Shown here: positions 1-8,766 of the stretch, piece by piece
Position numbering within the stretch: position 1 is the first letter of the stretch
Layout: each line of letters starts with the position of its first letter
Origin: JABCZZ01 sp964454545
GTDB taxonomy: Bacteria; Pseudomonadota; Alphaproteobacteria; Rickettsiales; JABCZZ01
Direction of reading: 5' to 3'
DNA: 57,298 nucleotides
NCBI GenBank assembly: GCA_964454545.1
Contig: CAYVTI010000012.1
Coordinates: forward strand, 1 to 57,298
Translations under genes and position numbers: made by a program
The notes under the pieces: generated by a model
The model's database searches: none
The model's input: only the letters and a program-made list of their open reading frames with translations
Told to the model about the DNA's origin: nothing

Positions 1-1
1 G

Positions 2-2476
2 ACAGCGTCTCCGGCGGGGAAAAAGACGCTAAAAACTCCTGTCATACCTATTCCCAATCACGCGCCGGAGTTTAATTTTTCCATGCCTGCTTGGGGCGGA
101 AAGCCAGCATATAAGTGGTTGTACCATAATGCGGATGGTGAAAAGGTAGGTTATGTCTGCCGCTGGGATGTCAAAAATAAGGAAACCGGTGAGATAAAGA
201 AAGAAATCCTGCCTGTATGCTATTGCAGGTTGGATAATGGAAAACACGCCTGGCGCTCGGCGGGGATGCCAACGCCACGGCCACTGTATAACTTGCACCG
301 CATTGTCAGCAATCCCAATTGCGCAGTTATCATTAATGAAGGGGAAAAATCGGCGGAGGCATCGCAGCTTTTGTTTCCTGACAGCATATCTTCTACCCCC
401 ATGCACGGTGCGAGATCGCCAGGCAAGACAGACTGGGCATGCGTAAAGGGGCGTAAAGTCATCATTGTTACGGATGCAGACGAACCCGGAAAACTGTTCG
501 GCGACTCTGTTTATGAGTTGTGCAGCAAAGCGGGGGCGGAAAGTATCTGGCATCTGCCCGCTGAAAGCATTGGCAAGCATGTTGTCACGGAAGCAGGTTT
601 GAAAACGCGTAACGGTCGCGTGCCGGAGGGCTATGATCTGGCGGACGCACTGTCGGAAGGCTGGACAGTGGAGATAATACAGCCAATTGCAGAGAAAAGC
701 ATGGTTCCCTATATCCGGCAATCCGATATTGCGGCCTGTAATGATGGCATGCGCGATATGTTCCGTCTGACACGGGACGGAGTAGAATGCAAGAAAGAAA
801 GCCAAGACGAGAGAGGCGAAACTGTCATAGAGTGGTGGTGGGTTTGTTCCTATCTTGCCATTACCTACCAGACGCGTGACGCGCAAGGAGAAAACTGGGG
901 ACGTATCCTGGAAATCATTGATAACGACGGGAGGCGTAAGGAATACGTTATGCCTATGGCACTGCTGGCTGGCGAAGGTGTATCCTACCGCGAGCAACTG
1001 CTCTCTCTTGGTGTGCGTATCGCTCCCTCTGCCAATAAGACTCTGCATGGCTATATAACGACCGCCAATCCCAAGAAGCGCGCAACCTGCGTTGTAAAGA
1101 CCGGATGGTTTGGCAATGTCTATGTTATGCCGCACAAGGTGTATGGGCAGCCTGGCACGGAGCGCGTAGTGCTGCAAGCCGGGAATATTCTCAAGCCTTA
1201 TGTATTACGTGGCAGCTTGCAGGACTGGCAACGTACAATGGGGCAATACGCCATCGACAACAACCGGCTTGTTTTCGTCATTGCGCTGGCGCTGACAGGC
1301 GTGTTGTTGGAATTGGTGGGCGAAGAGAATTTCGGCATTCATATTATCGGCGGATCGTCTATCGGGAAAACGACCTTATTGCAGGTTGCGCAATCCACTA
1401 CCGGCAGTCCTATCCATTCCTGGCGCACCACCGATAATGCGGCGGAATCCCTAGCCCGTGGCGCAAACGATTCCATACTGCTTATGGATGAACTATCCCA
1501 GGCGGACTCCTATTCCGCCGATGCGCTGGCCTATATGCTGGGCAACGGCCACGGAAAGTCACGGGCGCGTCGGGACGGTACGGCAAAAGCAGCGGAGCAG
1601 TTCCGGCTGGCGTTTTTAAGCTCCGGGGAGATAGGGCTTGCCGATAAGATACAGGAAGCAGGCAAGGAAGCCAAGGCAGGCCAAACCGTGCGCTTTGTGG
1701 AAATTCCTGCTGATGCTGGCATGGGCATGGGAGTGTTTGAAAATATCCATCACTTTGCCGACAGCAACGCCTTCGCCAGGGAACTGAAAAAATGCTCCGG
1801 TGAGTATGCCGGTATGGTCATGGATGAGTTTCTGGAGGCAATCTGCAACAACATTGACGATGTCGCCGGGCGGCTGGCGAAGGCCAGAAAGGATTGGGTA
1901 GAACACTTCCTGCCGCCAAAGGCAGACGGCCAGGTTATCCGGGTGGCGCAAAAATTCGGGCTGATAGCAGCGGCGGGTGAACTGGGGATTTATCTTGGCA
2001 TCCTGCCCTGGCAGCCGGAGGCGGCCAGCGATGCCTGCCGGAAACTCTTTGCAGACTGGTTGCAAAAGCGCGGCGGGATGCAGGCGCATGAGTTTTCGGA
2101 GGCGGAAAAACGCCTGCGCCTGCTTATTATCCAGCATGGAAGCTCACGTTTTGAAGCTGCATGGGGATGTGATGATGCCAGTAGTAACGCTGATGCTATT
2201 CTGGATCGGCGCGTATTGAACCGGGCTGGATTCAAGAAACTGAACGCCAGCCGGGAATGGGAGTATTTCATACTGCCGGAAGTGTTCGAGCAGGAAGTGA
2301 TCTGTACCCAGGCAGCAAGAATGGTGAAGAAATACCTGGCGGATCGGGGACTAATTACCCGCGATGCACAAGGAAAATATACCGTGAGCATACGCGTTCC
2401 CGGTCACAGCCAGACACGCCTGTACCATGTGCCTTCGGCCATAATTGCAACGGAGCAGGAACATGGGGATGCGTGA
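2..2476 (+). CDS. DUF927/toprim-type primase-helicase of a mobile element (5' partial)
   Basis: This is a large replication-type protein of plasmids, phages and integrative elements. The N-terminal part has a toprim-like stretch (VIIVTDADEPG, near 463-495). The C-terminal DUF927 helicase core has a Walker A motif (GGSSIGKT, near 1348-1374) and a Walker B motif (ILLMDEL, near 1475-1495). The first internal ATG is at 83, but the frame is open with no stop back to base 2. The gene therefore almost certainly begins before the window, and 83 is not its true start. Its 3' end overlaps the next gene by 8 bases, as in a co-transcribed module. The role is probably priming or unwinding DNA when the element replicates, inferred from the family rather than shown here. 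Confidence 0.8.
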   Translation, partial: TASPAGKKTLKTPVIPIPNHAPEFNFSMPAWGGKPAYKWLYHNADGEKVGYVCRWDVKNKETGEIKKEILPVCYCRLDNGKHAWRSAGMPTPRPLYNLHRIVSNPNCAVIINEGEKSAEASQLLFPDSISSTPMHGARSPGKTDWACVKGRKVIIVTDADEPGKLFGDSVYELCSKAGAESIWHLPAESIGKHVVTEAGLKTRNGRVPEGYDLADALSEGWTVEIIQPIAEKSMVPYIRQSDIAACNDGMRDMFRLTRDGVECKKESQDERGETVIEWWWVCSYLAITYQTRDAQGENWGRILEIIDNDGRRKEYVMPMALLAGEGVSYREQLLSLGVRIAPSANKTLHGYITTANPKKRATCVVKTGWFGNVYVMPHKVYGQPGTERVVLQAGNILKPYVLRGSLQDWQRTMGQYAIDNNRLVFVIALALTGVLLELVGEENFGIHIIGGSSIGKTTLLQVAQSTTGSPIHSWRTTDNAAESLARGANDSILLMDELSQADSYSADALAYMLGNGHGKSRARRDGTAKAAEQFRLAFLSSGEIGLADKIQEAGKEAKAGQTVRFVEIPADAGMGMGVFENIHHFADSNAFARELKKCSGEYAGMVMDEFLEAICNNIDDVAGRLAKARKDWVEHFLPPKADGQVIRVAQKFGLIAAAGELGIYLGILPWQPEAASDACRKLFADWLQKRGGMQAHEFSEAEKRLRLLIIQHGSSRFEAAWGCDDASSNADAILDRRVLNRAGFKKLNASREWEYFILPEVFEQEVICTQAARMVKKYLADRGLITRDAQGKYTVSIRVPGHSQTRLYHVPSAIIATEQEHGDA

Positions 2477-2984
2477 GTTTTTTGTCGGTCTTGAAGTGCC
2501 GGAGCATTTGCGGCGTGTTTCAGGTGTTGCATGTGTTGCGGGCGGTGCGAACCCATTGACAGTTAATACAATAACGCGAGCAGAATATTGCAACACCTCT
2601 GCGACATTGCAGGGTGTGGGTGTTGTATCTGCTATAGAGGAAGTGAAACACAAAACACCTGCGATAGTCCGAGGCAGCACGCCTTCCGGAAGCAATATAA
2701 CAACTATATTACAATTGGTTGCAACGAATAAAACACCAGATACACCTGAAACACCCGATGTGAGGCTAGTACAGGAATGGCGTGAAAGATACGAAGAGCG
2801 GGCAGCAATTATAGAGCATGACGGTGGTTACTTGCGCCGGGAAGCGGAGTGGCTGGCCATGAATGATGTCCTTACGCAGTACAGCCAAGCGTATGGCATT
2901 CCCATGAATAGCGATAATTTTTACACTTTCATGCGTGCGCTGATTGCAGCGGCTGAATTTAACCAACAGAAAAAAGGAGCGTAG
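2469..2984 (+). CDS. Hypothetical protein of the integrated element
   Basis: About 171 residues, not recognised. The start at 2469 is chosen because AGGA (2457-2460) sits 8 bases upstream; ATGs at 2445 and 2463 are in the same frame. The first ~85 residues are Thr/Val/Ala-rich and look poorly ordered. The C-terminal ~80 residues look helical and charged (EWRERYEERAAIIEHDGGY), followed by a Trp/Tyr-rich segment. The gene overlaps the helicase gene and ends 2 bases before the next start, so the three genes are probably one transcript. It may be an accessory replication protein, but nothing in the sequence proves this. Confidence 0.55.
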   Translation: MREFFVGLEVPEHLRRVSGVACVAGGANPLTVNTITRAEYCNTSATLQGVGVVSAIEEVKHKTPAIVRGSTPSGSNITTILQLVATNKTPDTPETPDVRLVQEWRERYEERAAIIEHDGGYLRREAEWLAMNDVLTQYSQAYGIPMNSDNFYTFMRALIAAAEFNQQKKGA

Positions 2985-2986
2985 CC

Positions 2987-3793
2987 ATGAGCGTTGTAGT
3001 GCCGGTAAATAATCATCCTATTCCTGCTCTGAAACATGGGGTATTAAGCAGGCATCTGCTGTTGGAATCCGAAAATCTTTCTGAATATACGGAAGTGGTG
3101 GAAGCACTGAGGCAGGAATACTTGCCGGGGAATTTCACAGAACAGCATCTGGTGGAAGAGCTGGCTGGCATCGTATGGCGCAAGCGCAGGTTGAGGTTCG
3201 CGGAAACGGCATATTACCGCAAGGTTTTGGAGGACAAGCACGATTCATACGGTAATGCCACAGCGAAAGCAGCACTGATTTATACCCATACCGAAACGGA
3301 TGCGGGTAAATTCAATCTAAAAAATGCCCTTGCCAGCAGCCCTGCCGAAAACCAGCAGGAATTGGCGGAGATTACCACATATCGTGAACCAGCGCTCAAG
3401 GCACTTGCCTTTCTGGAGAGCAAAAGGGCGAATTACAATAAGGCGATAAAGATGCTTGCGACGGTCACCCGCGAATGGTGGATGGAAGAAAAGCTGGGAG
3501 AAGAAATATCGCCTGGGAAGAAATATGAGGCTTGCGTGGAGCACTTGCACAGTTTCCTGCTATTTGATGTCGTGCCTTTCTATAACCAACAACATGAGGA
3601 AGTCACCCACCGGGAGACGGTAAAACAGCAGGCAGAAGGCGAGACATTCATCCCCGGTGACCAGCAGGAGAGGTTTAACCGCTATGAAGTCCATCTGGAT
3701 CGTAAATTTGAGCGTACCTTGACAATACTTTTGCGACTCCAGGAAATAAGGAAAAACAAAGACAAAGCATTGCCGGATAGTGAAATTTCCTAA
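2987..3793 (+). CDS. Mobile-element protein of the 'ALKHG' hypothetical family
   Basis: A 268-residue protein. Residues ~12-70 match a widespread family of unknown function found in genome islands, with the pattern ALKHG, then E..EY..L...L, then W[RK].RR (here PALKHGVLSRHL and GIVWRKRRLRFAE). The remainder is helical and charged, with no catalytic motif that I recognise. It starts 2 bases after the preceding gene behind AAAGGAG (2974-2980). It sits where such proteins often sit, near primase genes and the att site. No function is claimed. Confidence 0.6.
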   Translation: MSVVVPVNNHPIPALKHGVLSRHLLLESENLSEYTEVVEALRQEYLPGNFTEQHLVEELAGIVWRKRRLRFAETAYYRKVLEDKHDSYGNATAKAALIYTHTETDAGKFNLKNALASSPAENQQELAEITTYREPALKALAFLESKRANYNKAIKMLATVTREWWMEEKLGEEISPGKKYEACVEHLHSFLLFDVVPFYNQQHEEVTHRETVKQQAEGETFIPGDQQERFNRYEVHLDRKFERTLTILLRLQEIRKNKDKALPDSEIS

Positions 3794-3818
3794 TGATTTC
3801 GGCAAGACAGGTGGAACT

Positions 3819-4034
3819 ATGAGTAGGGGAAGCTGGTACAGGTGGGACAAGAAAGATACGGATACAGATTTCCGCCAGTTCCGCATAACCAGACTAACGC
3901 AGGAAAAGGTAATACAGCGCGGAGTATGGCATAGCGGTAGCTGGAAGTGGAGCAGGAACGGCGAAACGCTCAGTACAATCGGGTACCAAACTGGAACCCG
4001 CTTTCACAGAACTGGGAAGCGGAAAAGCCTATGA
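3819..4034 (+). pseudogene. Truncated SRGSWYRW-type conserved gene, fused out of frame to hsdR DNA
   Basis: The frame starts MSRGSWYRWDKKDTD and continues to GSWKW, NGET and IGYQ. This is the signature of a short alphaproteobacterial protein of unknown function common on genome islands. After IGYQ (about 3984) the frame leaves that pattern and runs 16 residues through DNA that encodes HsdR in another frame, then stops. A deletion joint near 3980-3990 explains this. AGGTGGA (3809-3815) is a close ribosome binding site. The N-terminal part may still be made, but the normal C-terminus is replaced. Confidence 0.6.
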
Positions 4035-4383
4035 AAAAGAACAAATCCAGCTTTCAGAGATAATTTCCAAGATTAATGACTTATTTGAGGGGGAACTTAC
4101 CGAAGCGGATTATATCGGCTTTACCACCTATCTCAGCAAGAAGATGCTGGAATCAAGTGTGCTGGCGCAACAGGCAGCGGCCAACACGAAAGAGCAATTT
4201 GCTGCCAGCCCGGATTTCAAGCGCGAAATGATCCACGCTGCTATCGAAGGCATGGAAAACCATCAGGCTATGGGTAAGCAACTACTACAGGATGAAGGCA
4301 CACAGCGCGCATTTGCTAAAATAATTGCTGGGTTTTTGTATGAGCAGTTTGCACGGCGGCAGCAGAGCATGGGAGAGAAATAG
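3985..4383 (+). pseudogene. hsdR: Remnant of type I restriction enzyme HsdR (C-terminal ~130 codons)
   Basis: The frame encodes the helical C-terminal domain of type I restriction R subunits. Recognisable stretches are LSEIISKINDLFEGELTEAD, LESSVLAQQAAANTKEQFA and the terminal GFLYEQFARRQQ. The endonuclease and translocase domains, about 900 residues, are absent, as are hsdM and hsdS. There is no start codon until an internal ATG at 4144. The remnant begins directly at the joint with the SRGSWYRW gene and ends 75 bases before the tRNA. It marks a type I restriction system once carried next to the att site and later deleted. Confidence 0.75.
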
Positions 4384-4391
4384 CCTCTTGC

Positions 4392-4411
4392 TGCGGCACC
4401 AGTGCGGCACC
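4392..4411 (+). repeat. Paired 9-bp direct repeat beside the att site
   Basis: TGCGGCACC occurs at 4392-4400 and again at 4403-4411, an 11-base step (about one helical turn), some 50 bases from the tRNA 3' end. Short direct repeats at this distance from a core site can be arm-type integrase sites. This reading is inferred from position only. Confidence 0.4.
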
Positions 4412-4454
4412 GGAGTTTTTTATGGATTTAATTTTTCTTGCTAAGTCTTTGATA

Positions 4455-4535
<81 letters not shown>

Positions 4536-4626
4536 TCGAGATATAGCGATACTTAAGTATCGGAGACGGGATTTATAGCACCTTATGATAATACCGCAAG
4601 CCAAATCGGGAAATAATTCTTAACCC

Positions 4627-5208
4627 CTAGGATGCAGGCTTCATTTTCAGCGTGACCTTATTCATGAATGCGGAAGCGTCGCCTTTGATAAGCAAATTCA
4701 GGTGTTCAGCGATGGCTGCAAGCATTTTTTCCTGCACGGAAAGTTCATCCTTGCTGAAATTGTCAAGGACATAGTTGGCGACATCCTCCCTATGTTCCGG
4801 CCGCCCGATGCCTATGCGGACACGCCAGTAATCCGTCCCCATATGCGCGTCGATGCTTTTGAGGCCGTTATGCCCGCCATTGCCGCCGCCCTGTTTCATG
4901 CGCAGCTTGCCGGGCAATAAATCAATCTCATCATAAATAACAAAGATTTTTTCCGGTGGAATCTTATAAAAATGTGCGCATGTGGCAACCGATTCGCCGG
5001 ACAGGTTCATATAGGTCTGGGGCTTGAGTAGGAGTAATTTTGCCCGGCTTCCCGGAATCTCCGCTTCACATAATTCCCCGCGAAATTTCTTCGCCCAGGA
5101 AGAAACGCCGTATTTCTGCGCAATCGCATCGACTGCGCAGAAACCGATATTGTGGCGGTTACGCTCGTACTTCGCGCCCGGATTACCGAGACCCACTACG
5201 AGCAACAT
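4627..5208 (-). CDS. pth: Peptidyl-tRNA hydrolase
   Basis: Frees tRNA from peptidyl-tRNA that has dropped off ribosomes. The length (193 residues) and motifs fit the family: VGLGNPG at the N-terminus (Asn9), RHNIGF with the catalytic His19, YMNLSG (Asn68), YDEIDL with Asp93, and GGHNGLKS (Asn114). The start at 5208 lies 13 bases after the rplY stop. The rplY-pth order is a common bacterial pair and here follows prs in one minus-strand operon. No gene lies between its stop and the tRNA. Confidence 0.97.
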   Translation of the reverse strand: MLLVVGLGNPGAKYERNRHNIGFCAVDAIAQKYGVSSWAKKFRGELCEAEIPGSRAKLLLLKPQTYMNLSGESVATCAHFYKIPPEKIFVIYDEIDLLPGKLRMKQGGGNGGHNGLKSIDAHMGTDYWRVRIGIGRPEHREDVANYVLDNFSKDELSVQEKMLAAIAEHLNLLIKGDASAFMNKVTLKMKPAS

Positions 5209-5221
5209 GGCTTATGTCCTG

Positions 5222-5965
5222 CTATTTCTTCTTGGCAGGAGCAGCGCCAGCGGCAGGGGCAGCGCCCGGAGCGGCGGGAGCGGCACCCGGAACGGCCGGG
5301 GCAGCGCCCGGAGCGCCCGGAGCAGCGCCAGCGGCGGGAGCGGCGCCAGCAACACCCGGAACGGCTGCGGTCGGAGCCGCGGTCGGGATTTCTTCTTCCT
5401 TGCTGCGTCCGGCAATGGTCACGATGGTAAAATTGCGGTCTTTAATGGCAGTTTTCACGTTCGATGGCAGTTTCACATCATTGATATGCACCGAGTGGGT
5501 GATGTCCACATTGAGCACGTCCACTTCGATAAACGGCGGTATATCATCCGGTTTGCAGAGCAGTTCGATTTCGTGACGCACGATATTGAGCACGCCGCCG
5601 CGCTTGAGGCCGACGGATTTCTCCTGGTTCAGGACTTTCACCGGCACGAATACGTGGATGATGCTTTCCTTGTCCACGCGTTGGAAATCCACGTGCTCGA
5701 TGACATCGGTCACCGGGTGGGTCTGCACGTCACGGGGCAGGGAATGGATGATCTTGCCGTCGAGTTTCAGGTCGATGATCTTGCTGAAGAACGCGCCTTT
5801 CCTGTACTCAATCGTCAGTTCCTTGAGCGGCAGGGATACTTTGGAGGGCGTCTGGCTATTGCCATAGATGATGGCGGGAACGCGGTTCGTGCGGCGCAGC
5901 GCCCGTGCGGCGCCTTTGCCTTTCTCTTCGCGCGGGGTTACTTCAAGTGTTGCGGTAATTTTCAT
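5222..5965 (-). CDS. rplY: 50S ribosomal protein L25/general stress protein Ctc
   Basis: Binds 5S rRNA in the large subunit. The long (Ctc/TL5) form is seen here: the L25 fold (ITATLEVTPREEKGKGAAR at the start), then the beta-rich TL5 C-domain, 247 residues in all. The last ~50 residues are a low-complexity Ala/Pro/Gly tail made of repeated GAAP-type units and ending in KKK. Such tails are seen in alphaproteobacterial L25, but this one is long. It is the middle gene of prs-rplY-pth. AGGAGAC lies upstream of the start (minus strand). A large plus-strand open frame across it is a shadow. Confidence 0.95.
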   Translation of the reverse strand: MKITATLEVTPREEKGKGAARALRRTNRVPAIIYGNSQTPSKVSLPLKELTIEYRKGAFFSKIIDLKLDGKIIHSLPRDVQTHPVTDVIEHVDFQRVDKESIIHVFVPVKVLNQEKSVGLKRGGVLNIVRHEIELLCKPDDIPPFIEVDVLNVDITHSVHINDVKLPSNVKTAIKDRNFTIVTIAGRSKEEEIPTAAPTAAVPGVAGAAPAAGAAPGAPGAAPAVPGAAPAAPGAAPAAGAAPAKKK

Positions 5966-5986
5966 AAAAAGTCTCCTGGATGGTAA

Positions 5987-6919
5987 TTAATCAAATAAAC
6001 TCGATACGGATGTTTCCTCGCTGATGCGGCGAATAGCTTCGGCGAGCAGCGGGGCGATGGATAGCACGCGTATATTCCTTGTGGCTCTCACCTGTTCGGT
6101 GGTTGCGATGCTGTCGGTGACGACGAGGGAGGTCAGCACGGAGTTGGACACGCGCTCCAGCGCCTTGCCGGATAGCACCCCGTGCGTCACGTAAGCCGCA
6201 ACGGAGGCGGCTCCTCTTTTCTTGAGGGCATCGGCTGCATTGCACAGGGTTCCGGCGGAATCCACGATGTCATCATAAAGAATGCAGTGGCGGTTTTCCA
6301 CGTCACCGATGATATTCATGACTTCGGAAACCCCGGCGCGTTCGCGGCGCTTGTCCACGATGGCAAGCTCGGCGTTGAGGCGTTTTGCCAGCGCACGGGC
6401 CCTGACCACGCCACCGACGTCCGGAGACACGATCACCACGTCCTTTTCTTTGTAATTGGCCTTGATATCGGCAACGAACACTGGGGATGCATACAGGTGA
6501 TCGAGCGGGATATCGAAGAACCCCTGAATCTGCCCGGCATGCAGATCGAGCGTAAGCACGCGGTCTGCACCCGCGGAAGTAATGATATTGGCTACGAGCT
6601 TGGCGGAAATCGGGGTGCGCGGGCCGGGTTTCCTGTCTTGTCTCGCATAGCCGAAATAGGGGATTACCGCCGTGATGCGTTTTGCGGAAGCGCGGCGCAA
6701 TGCGTCGAGCGTCACCAGCAGCTCCATGATATTGTCATTCGCGGGGTAAGAGGTTGACTGCACAACGAACATATCCTCGCCGCGGACGTTCTCGTGGATT
6801 TCCACAAACACTTCCATATCGGAAAAGCGGCGTATGGTGGCTCTGGTCAGCGGGTTGCCGATATAGGCGGCCATAGCCTCGGCAAGCGGAATATTGCTAT
6901 TGCAAGCAAGCAGCTTCAT
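5987..6919 (-). CDS. prs: Ribose-phosphate pyrophosphokinase
   Basis: Makes PRPP from ribose 5-phosphate and ATP for nucleotide, His and Trp synthesis. At 310 residues it has the full class I layout: YFGYARQDRK (88-97), TLDLHAGQIQGFF (123-135, His127), the SPDVGGVVRA segment (165-174), and the PRPP loop DDIVDSAGT (216-224). The final gene start fits a normal N-terminus (MKLLACNSNIPLA). It is followed 21 bases later by rplY, an order shared with many alphaproteobacteria. Confidence 0.97.
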   Translation of the reverse strand: MKLLACNSNIPLAEAMAAYIGNPLTRATIRRFSDMEVFVEIHENVRGEDMFVVQSTSYPANDNIMELLVTLDALRRASAKRITAVIPYFGYARQDRKPGPRTPISAKLVANIITSAGADRVLTLDLHAGQIQGFFDIPLDHLYASPVFVADIKANYKEKDVVIVSPDVGGVVRARALAKRLNAELAIVDKRRERAGVSEVMNIIGDVENRHCILYDDIVDSAGTLCNAADALKKRGAASVAAYVTHGVLSGKALERVSNSVLTSLVVTDSIATTEQVRATRNIRVLSIAPLLAEAIRRISEETSVSSLFD

Positions 6920-7041
6920 AAAAAACCGTTTTATTTCTGTTAACCCCTTCTTAACCCCATCACCACACGGTATACATGGCCATAAGGCAGGAAGGGCACT
7001 CCTCGTATCATAGTTATGGGAGAATGTAAACTGTAAAATGA

Positions 7042-7120
7042 AGGAAGTCTGAAAGTCAAGAAGTCAGGAAAATAGAATTTCCGCATTCCCGTCTTTCCGT
7101 ATCCCCGACTTCATGAAGTC
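7042..7120. repeat. Purine-rich/pyrimidine-rich intergenic hairpin element (copy 1)
   Basis: The left half is built of GAAGTC/AAGTCA-type units and the right half is pyrimidine-rich. It contains GGAAA-(6)-TTTCC and a perfect 14-bp palindrome, GACTTCATGAAGTC (7107-7120). It lies directly after the stop of the minus-strand TIR-like gene, so it could end that transcript. A related element follows ptsP at 31261. Confidence 0.4.
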
Positions 7121-7130
7121 ACAATGGATA

Positions 7131-8288
7131 TCAGACGTATTCCCCTTGTGGAGCTACAATGGCTTCTCTTTCAAGGAGCTGTTTTATTTCATTAAACACT
7201 GCTTTAATATTGCTCTTTGGGAAACGGATCTGGCGCAGGGTGGGAATGTTGCTGAAGCTGTCGCACCCCTCTTCTATAACGACTATGGTCTTGCCCGAAC
7301 CCAGCTTGCCTTGGGCCAGCCCGGCCTGATAGGCAAAAAACGTATGGACGATGCCCTTGCCGGTGATTTGCTGATCCGCGTTGGTGATAACCAGGAAGGC
7401 GATGGACGCCTTGTCCAGCAGGTCGGACAGCCGCCCGGTATCTATTCCCGCTGTTGGCACTGCGCTGAATTCTTCGGAAGCCAGGCGCATGCGGGTATGG
7501 AGAAAATCCCTGAGTTCTTTCCATGCAAGTGAATTGCCGTGGCTTATGAAGGCTTTCTTTCCGGCAGGCTCCGGCGTTTCCCCGGCGCGGTCTTTTCTCG
7601 ACAGGTACAAAGCGATTTTTATGGCGAGATCACTTAGATTCCTGCACATAATCTGCGGTTGTTTCACGGCCGCCATCGTGGTCAATACCCTGATATGCGG
7701 CGGCACCTGCATACCCTGGCTTATGGCCTTGCTGTCATGGGACTCCGGAATTATGTTTGGTGTTATGGTGTGTATGAGATCCGGTTCGGAAAGAAGCGCC
7801 AGTTTCTCAGCCGAATTCTTGAGGACTTCCAGGTAGGAGTCAGCCGGATTTGAGGACGCGATGCACTGGTCGAGTATGGAAAGCACTTCAGATTTGGATT
7901 GGCTGAATGCCTTGGCTGCCTTGCCGGATACCTTCTTTACCTGGGCCAGATCACGGTTTCCTGCGATGCGGTAAATCTCGCTTTCCACATAGGCGGGATC
8001 GAACTCCACCCAGTCCCCGGTGGTGGCGTTATCGGCATAGGGCTTCTTATTCAACCCCCATTCATGACTGAAGCGCGCCCCGGCGGGTGGGCGTTTCAGA
8101 TCCGTATAATACACATTGGCATGATAGCCGAGCCACGAATTGCTCCATGATTTTTCAATCGTTCTTGCTGCTGTTTCCACTGCAAGTACCGGCTGGCTGA
8201 TGAGGGCGTCCGTAGAAACGCAGATATCTTTAAGGGTGTCGGATATTTTAAACAGGGACTCTGAAAAACCGTGAGAAGATTCATTCAT
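7131..8288 (-). CDS. Protein with C-terminal TIR-like nucleotide-binding domain (candidate defence effector)
   Basis: A 385-residue protein. Residues ~245-380 fit the TIR-like domain family (PF10137 type): KKAFISHGNSLAWKEL, a middle block RLSDLLDKASIAFLVIT, then YQAGLAQGKLG, VVIEEGCDSFSNI and RQIRFPKSNIKAVF. Such domains occur in bacterial immune effectors that cleave NAD. In related proteins the residue in the xEAG/FELG position is a glutamate taken to be catalytic; here it is Gln321. The N-terminal ~240 residues are not a family I recognise, with a Trp/Tyr-rich patch (WSNSWLGYHANVYYTDLKRP). The gene stands alone between prs and a lipoprotein gene. TIR-domain identity is fairly sure; a defence role is inferred. 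Confidence 0.7.
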   Translation of the reverse strand: MNESSHGFSESLFKISDTLKDICVSTDALISQPVLAVETAARTIEKSWSNSWLGYHANVYYTDLKRPPAGARFSHEWGLNKKPYADNATTGDWVEFDPAYVESEIYRIAGNRDLAQVKKVSGKAAKAFSQSKSEVLSILDQCIASSNPADSYLEVLKNSAEKLALLSEPDLIHTITPNIIPESHDSKAISQGMQVPPHIRVLTTMAAVKQPQIMCRNLSDLAIKIALYLSRKDRAGETPEPAGKKAFISHGNSLAWKELRDFLHTRMRLASEEFSAVPTAGIDTGRLSDLLDKASIAFLVITNADQQITGKGIVHTFFAYQAGLAQGKLGSGKTIVVIEEGCDSFSNIPTLRQIRFPKSNIKAVFNEIKQLLEREAIVAPQGEYV

Positions 8289-8439
8289 TTTTTCGTTCTT
8301 CTGATTGCATGCCTATATAAGCATTAAAACATAATATACCGGATTTGTTAACTATTATTATTCATGCTCTTGCTCTGCTATATTTAACTCAATAAATAAC
8401 GGCACATTTTCCATCATTGCGAGGAGGCACAAGAAATGT

Positions 8440-8751
8440 TTAATGCTGTATCCCTGGTTGCTGGCTGTCGATGTCAGGATAACCTTGTGCAGGCGCTGGA
8501 TTGGCCGCGTTGCCTGTTACAGGTTGCTGCTGTTGCTGTTGTCCCAGCTTCTCCTGCTGCATCTTGCGTTTGTTCTCATCGCTTATGGCGCGGCCGGATT
8601 CGGTAAAGCATTGCCAGTGCTCGCATCTCTCGCCGATAACCGGCATATGTTCGCCAAGACTGTCCGTCCAGTTGCTGATGGTCTGGCACCCGCTTACCAT
8701 AAAAAACATTGAGACTAAGCCAGTGAGATGTAATATCCTGCTATTACGCAT
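8440..8751 (-). CDS. Small lipoprotein with Gln-rich tail
   Basis: A 103-residue protein with a hydrophobic N-terminus and a clear lipobox (MVSGC, Cys22). The mature part has CEHWQCF, a possible disulfide pair, followed by a Gln-rich, Pro-rich disordered tail with a run of six or more Gln. Nothing identifies a function. It is divergent from the response regulator gene, and the two starts are only a few bases apart, so promoters must overlap coding DNA or lie elsewhere. The 151 bases between this gene and the TIR-like gene hold nothing I recognise. Confidence 0.6.
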   Translation of the reverse strand: MRNSRILHLTGLVSMFFMVSGCQTISNWTDSLGEHMPVIGERCEHWQCFTESGRAISDENKRKMQQEKLGQQQQQQPVTGNAANPAPAQGYPDIDSQQPGIQH

Positions 8752-8766
8752 GTGAACCGTTTTTTT

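Noticed and set aside
29..1177. 382-residue open frame on the minus strand
   Set aside because: Lies wholly antisense to the helicase gene and shows no domain or signal pattern; a shadow frame.
5024..5986. 320-residue plus-strand frame, Ser/Gly/Arg-rich
   Set aside because: Antisense to rplY and pth; its low-complexity part mirrors the Ala/Pro tail of L25.
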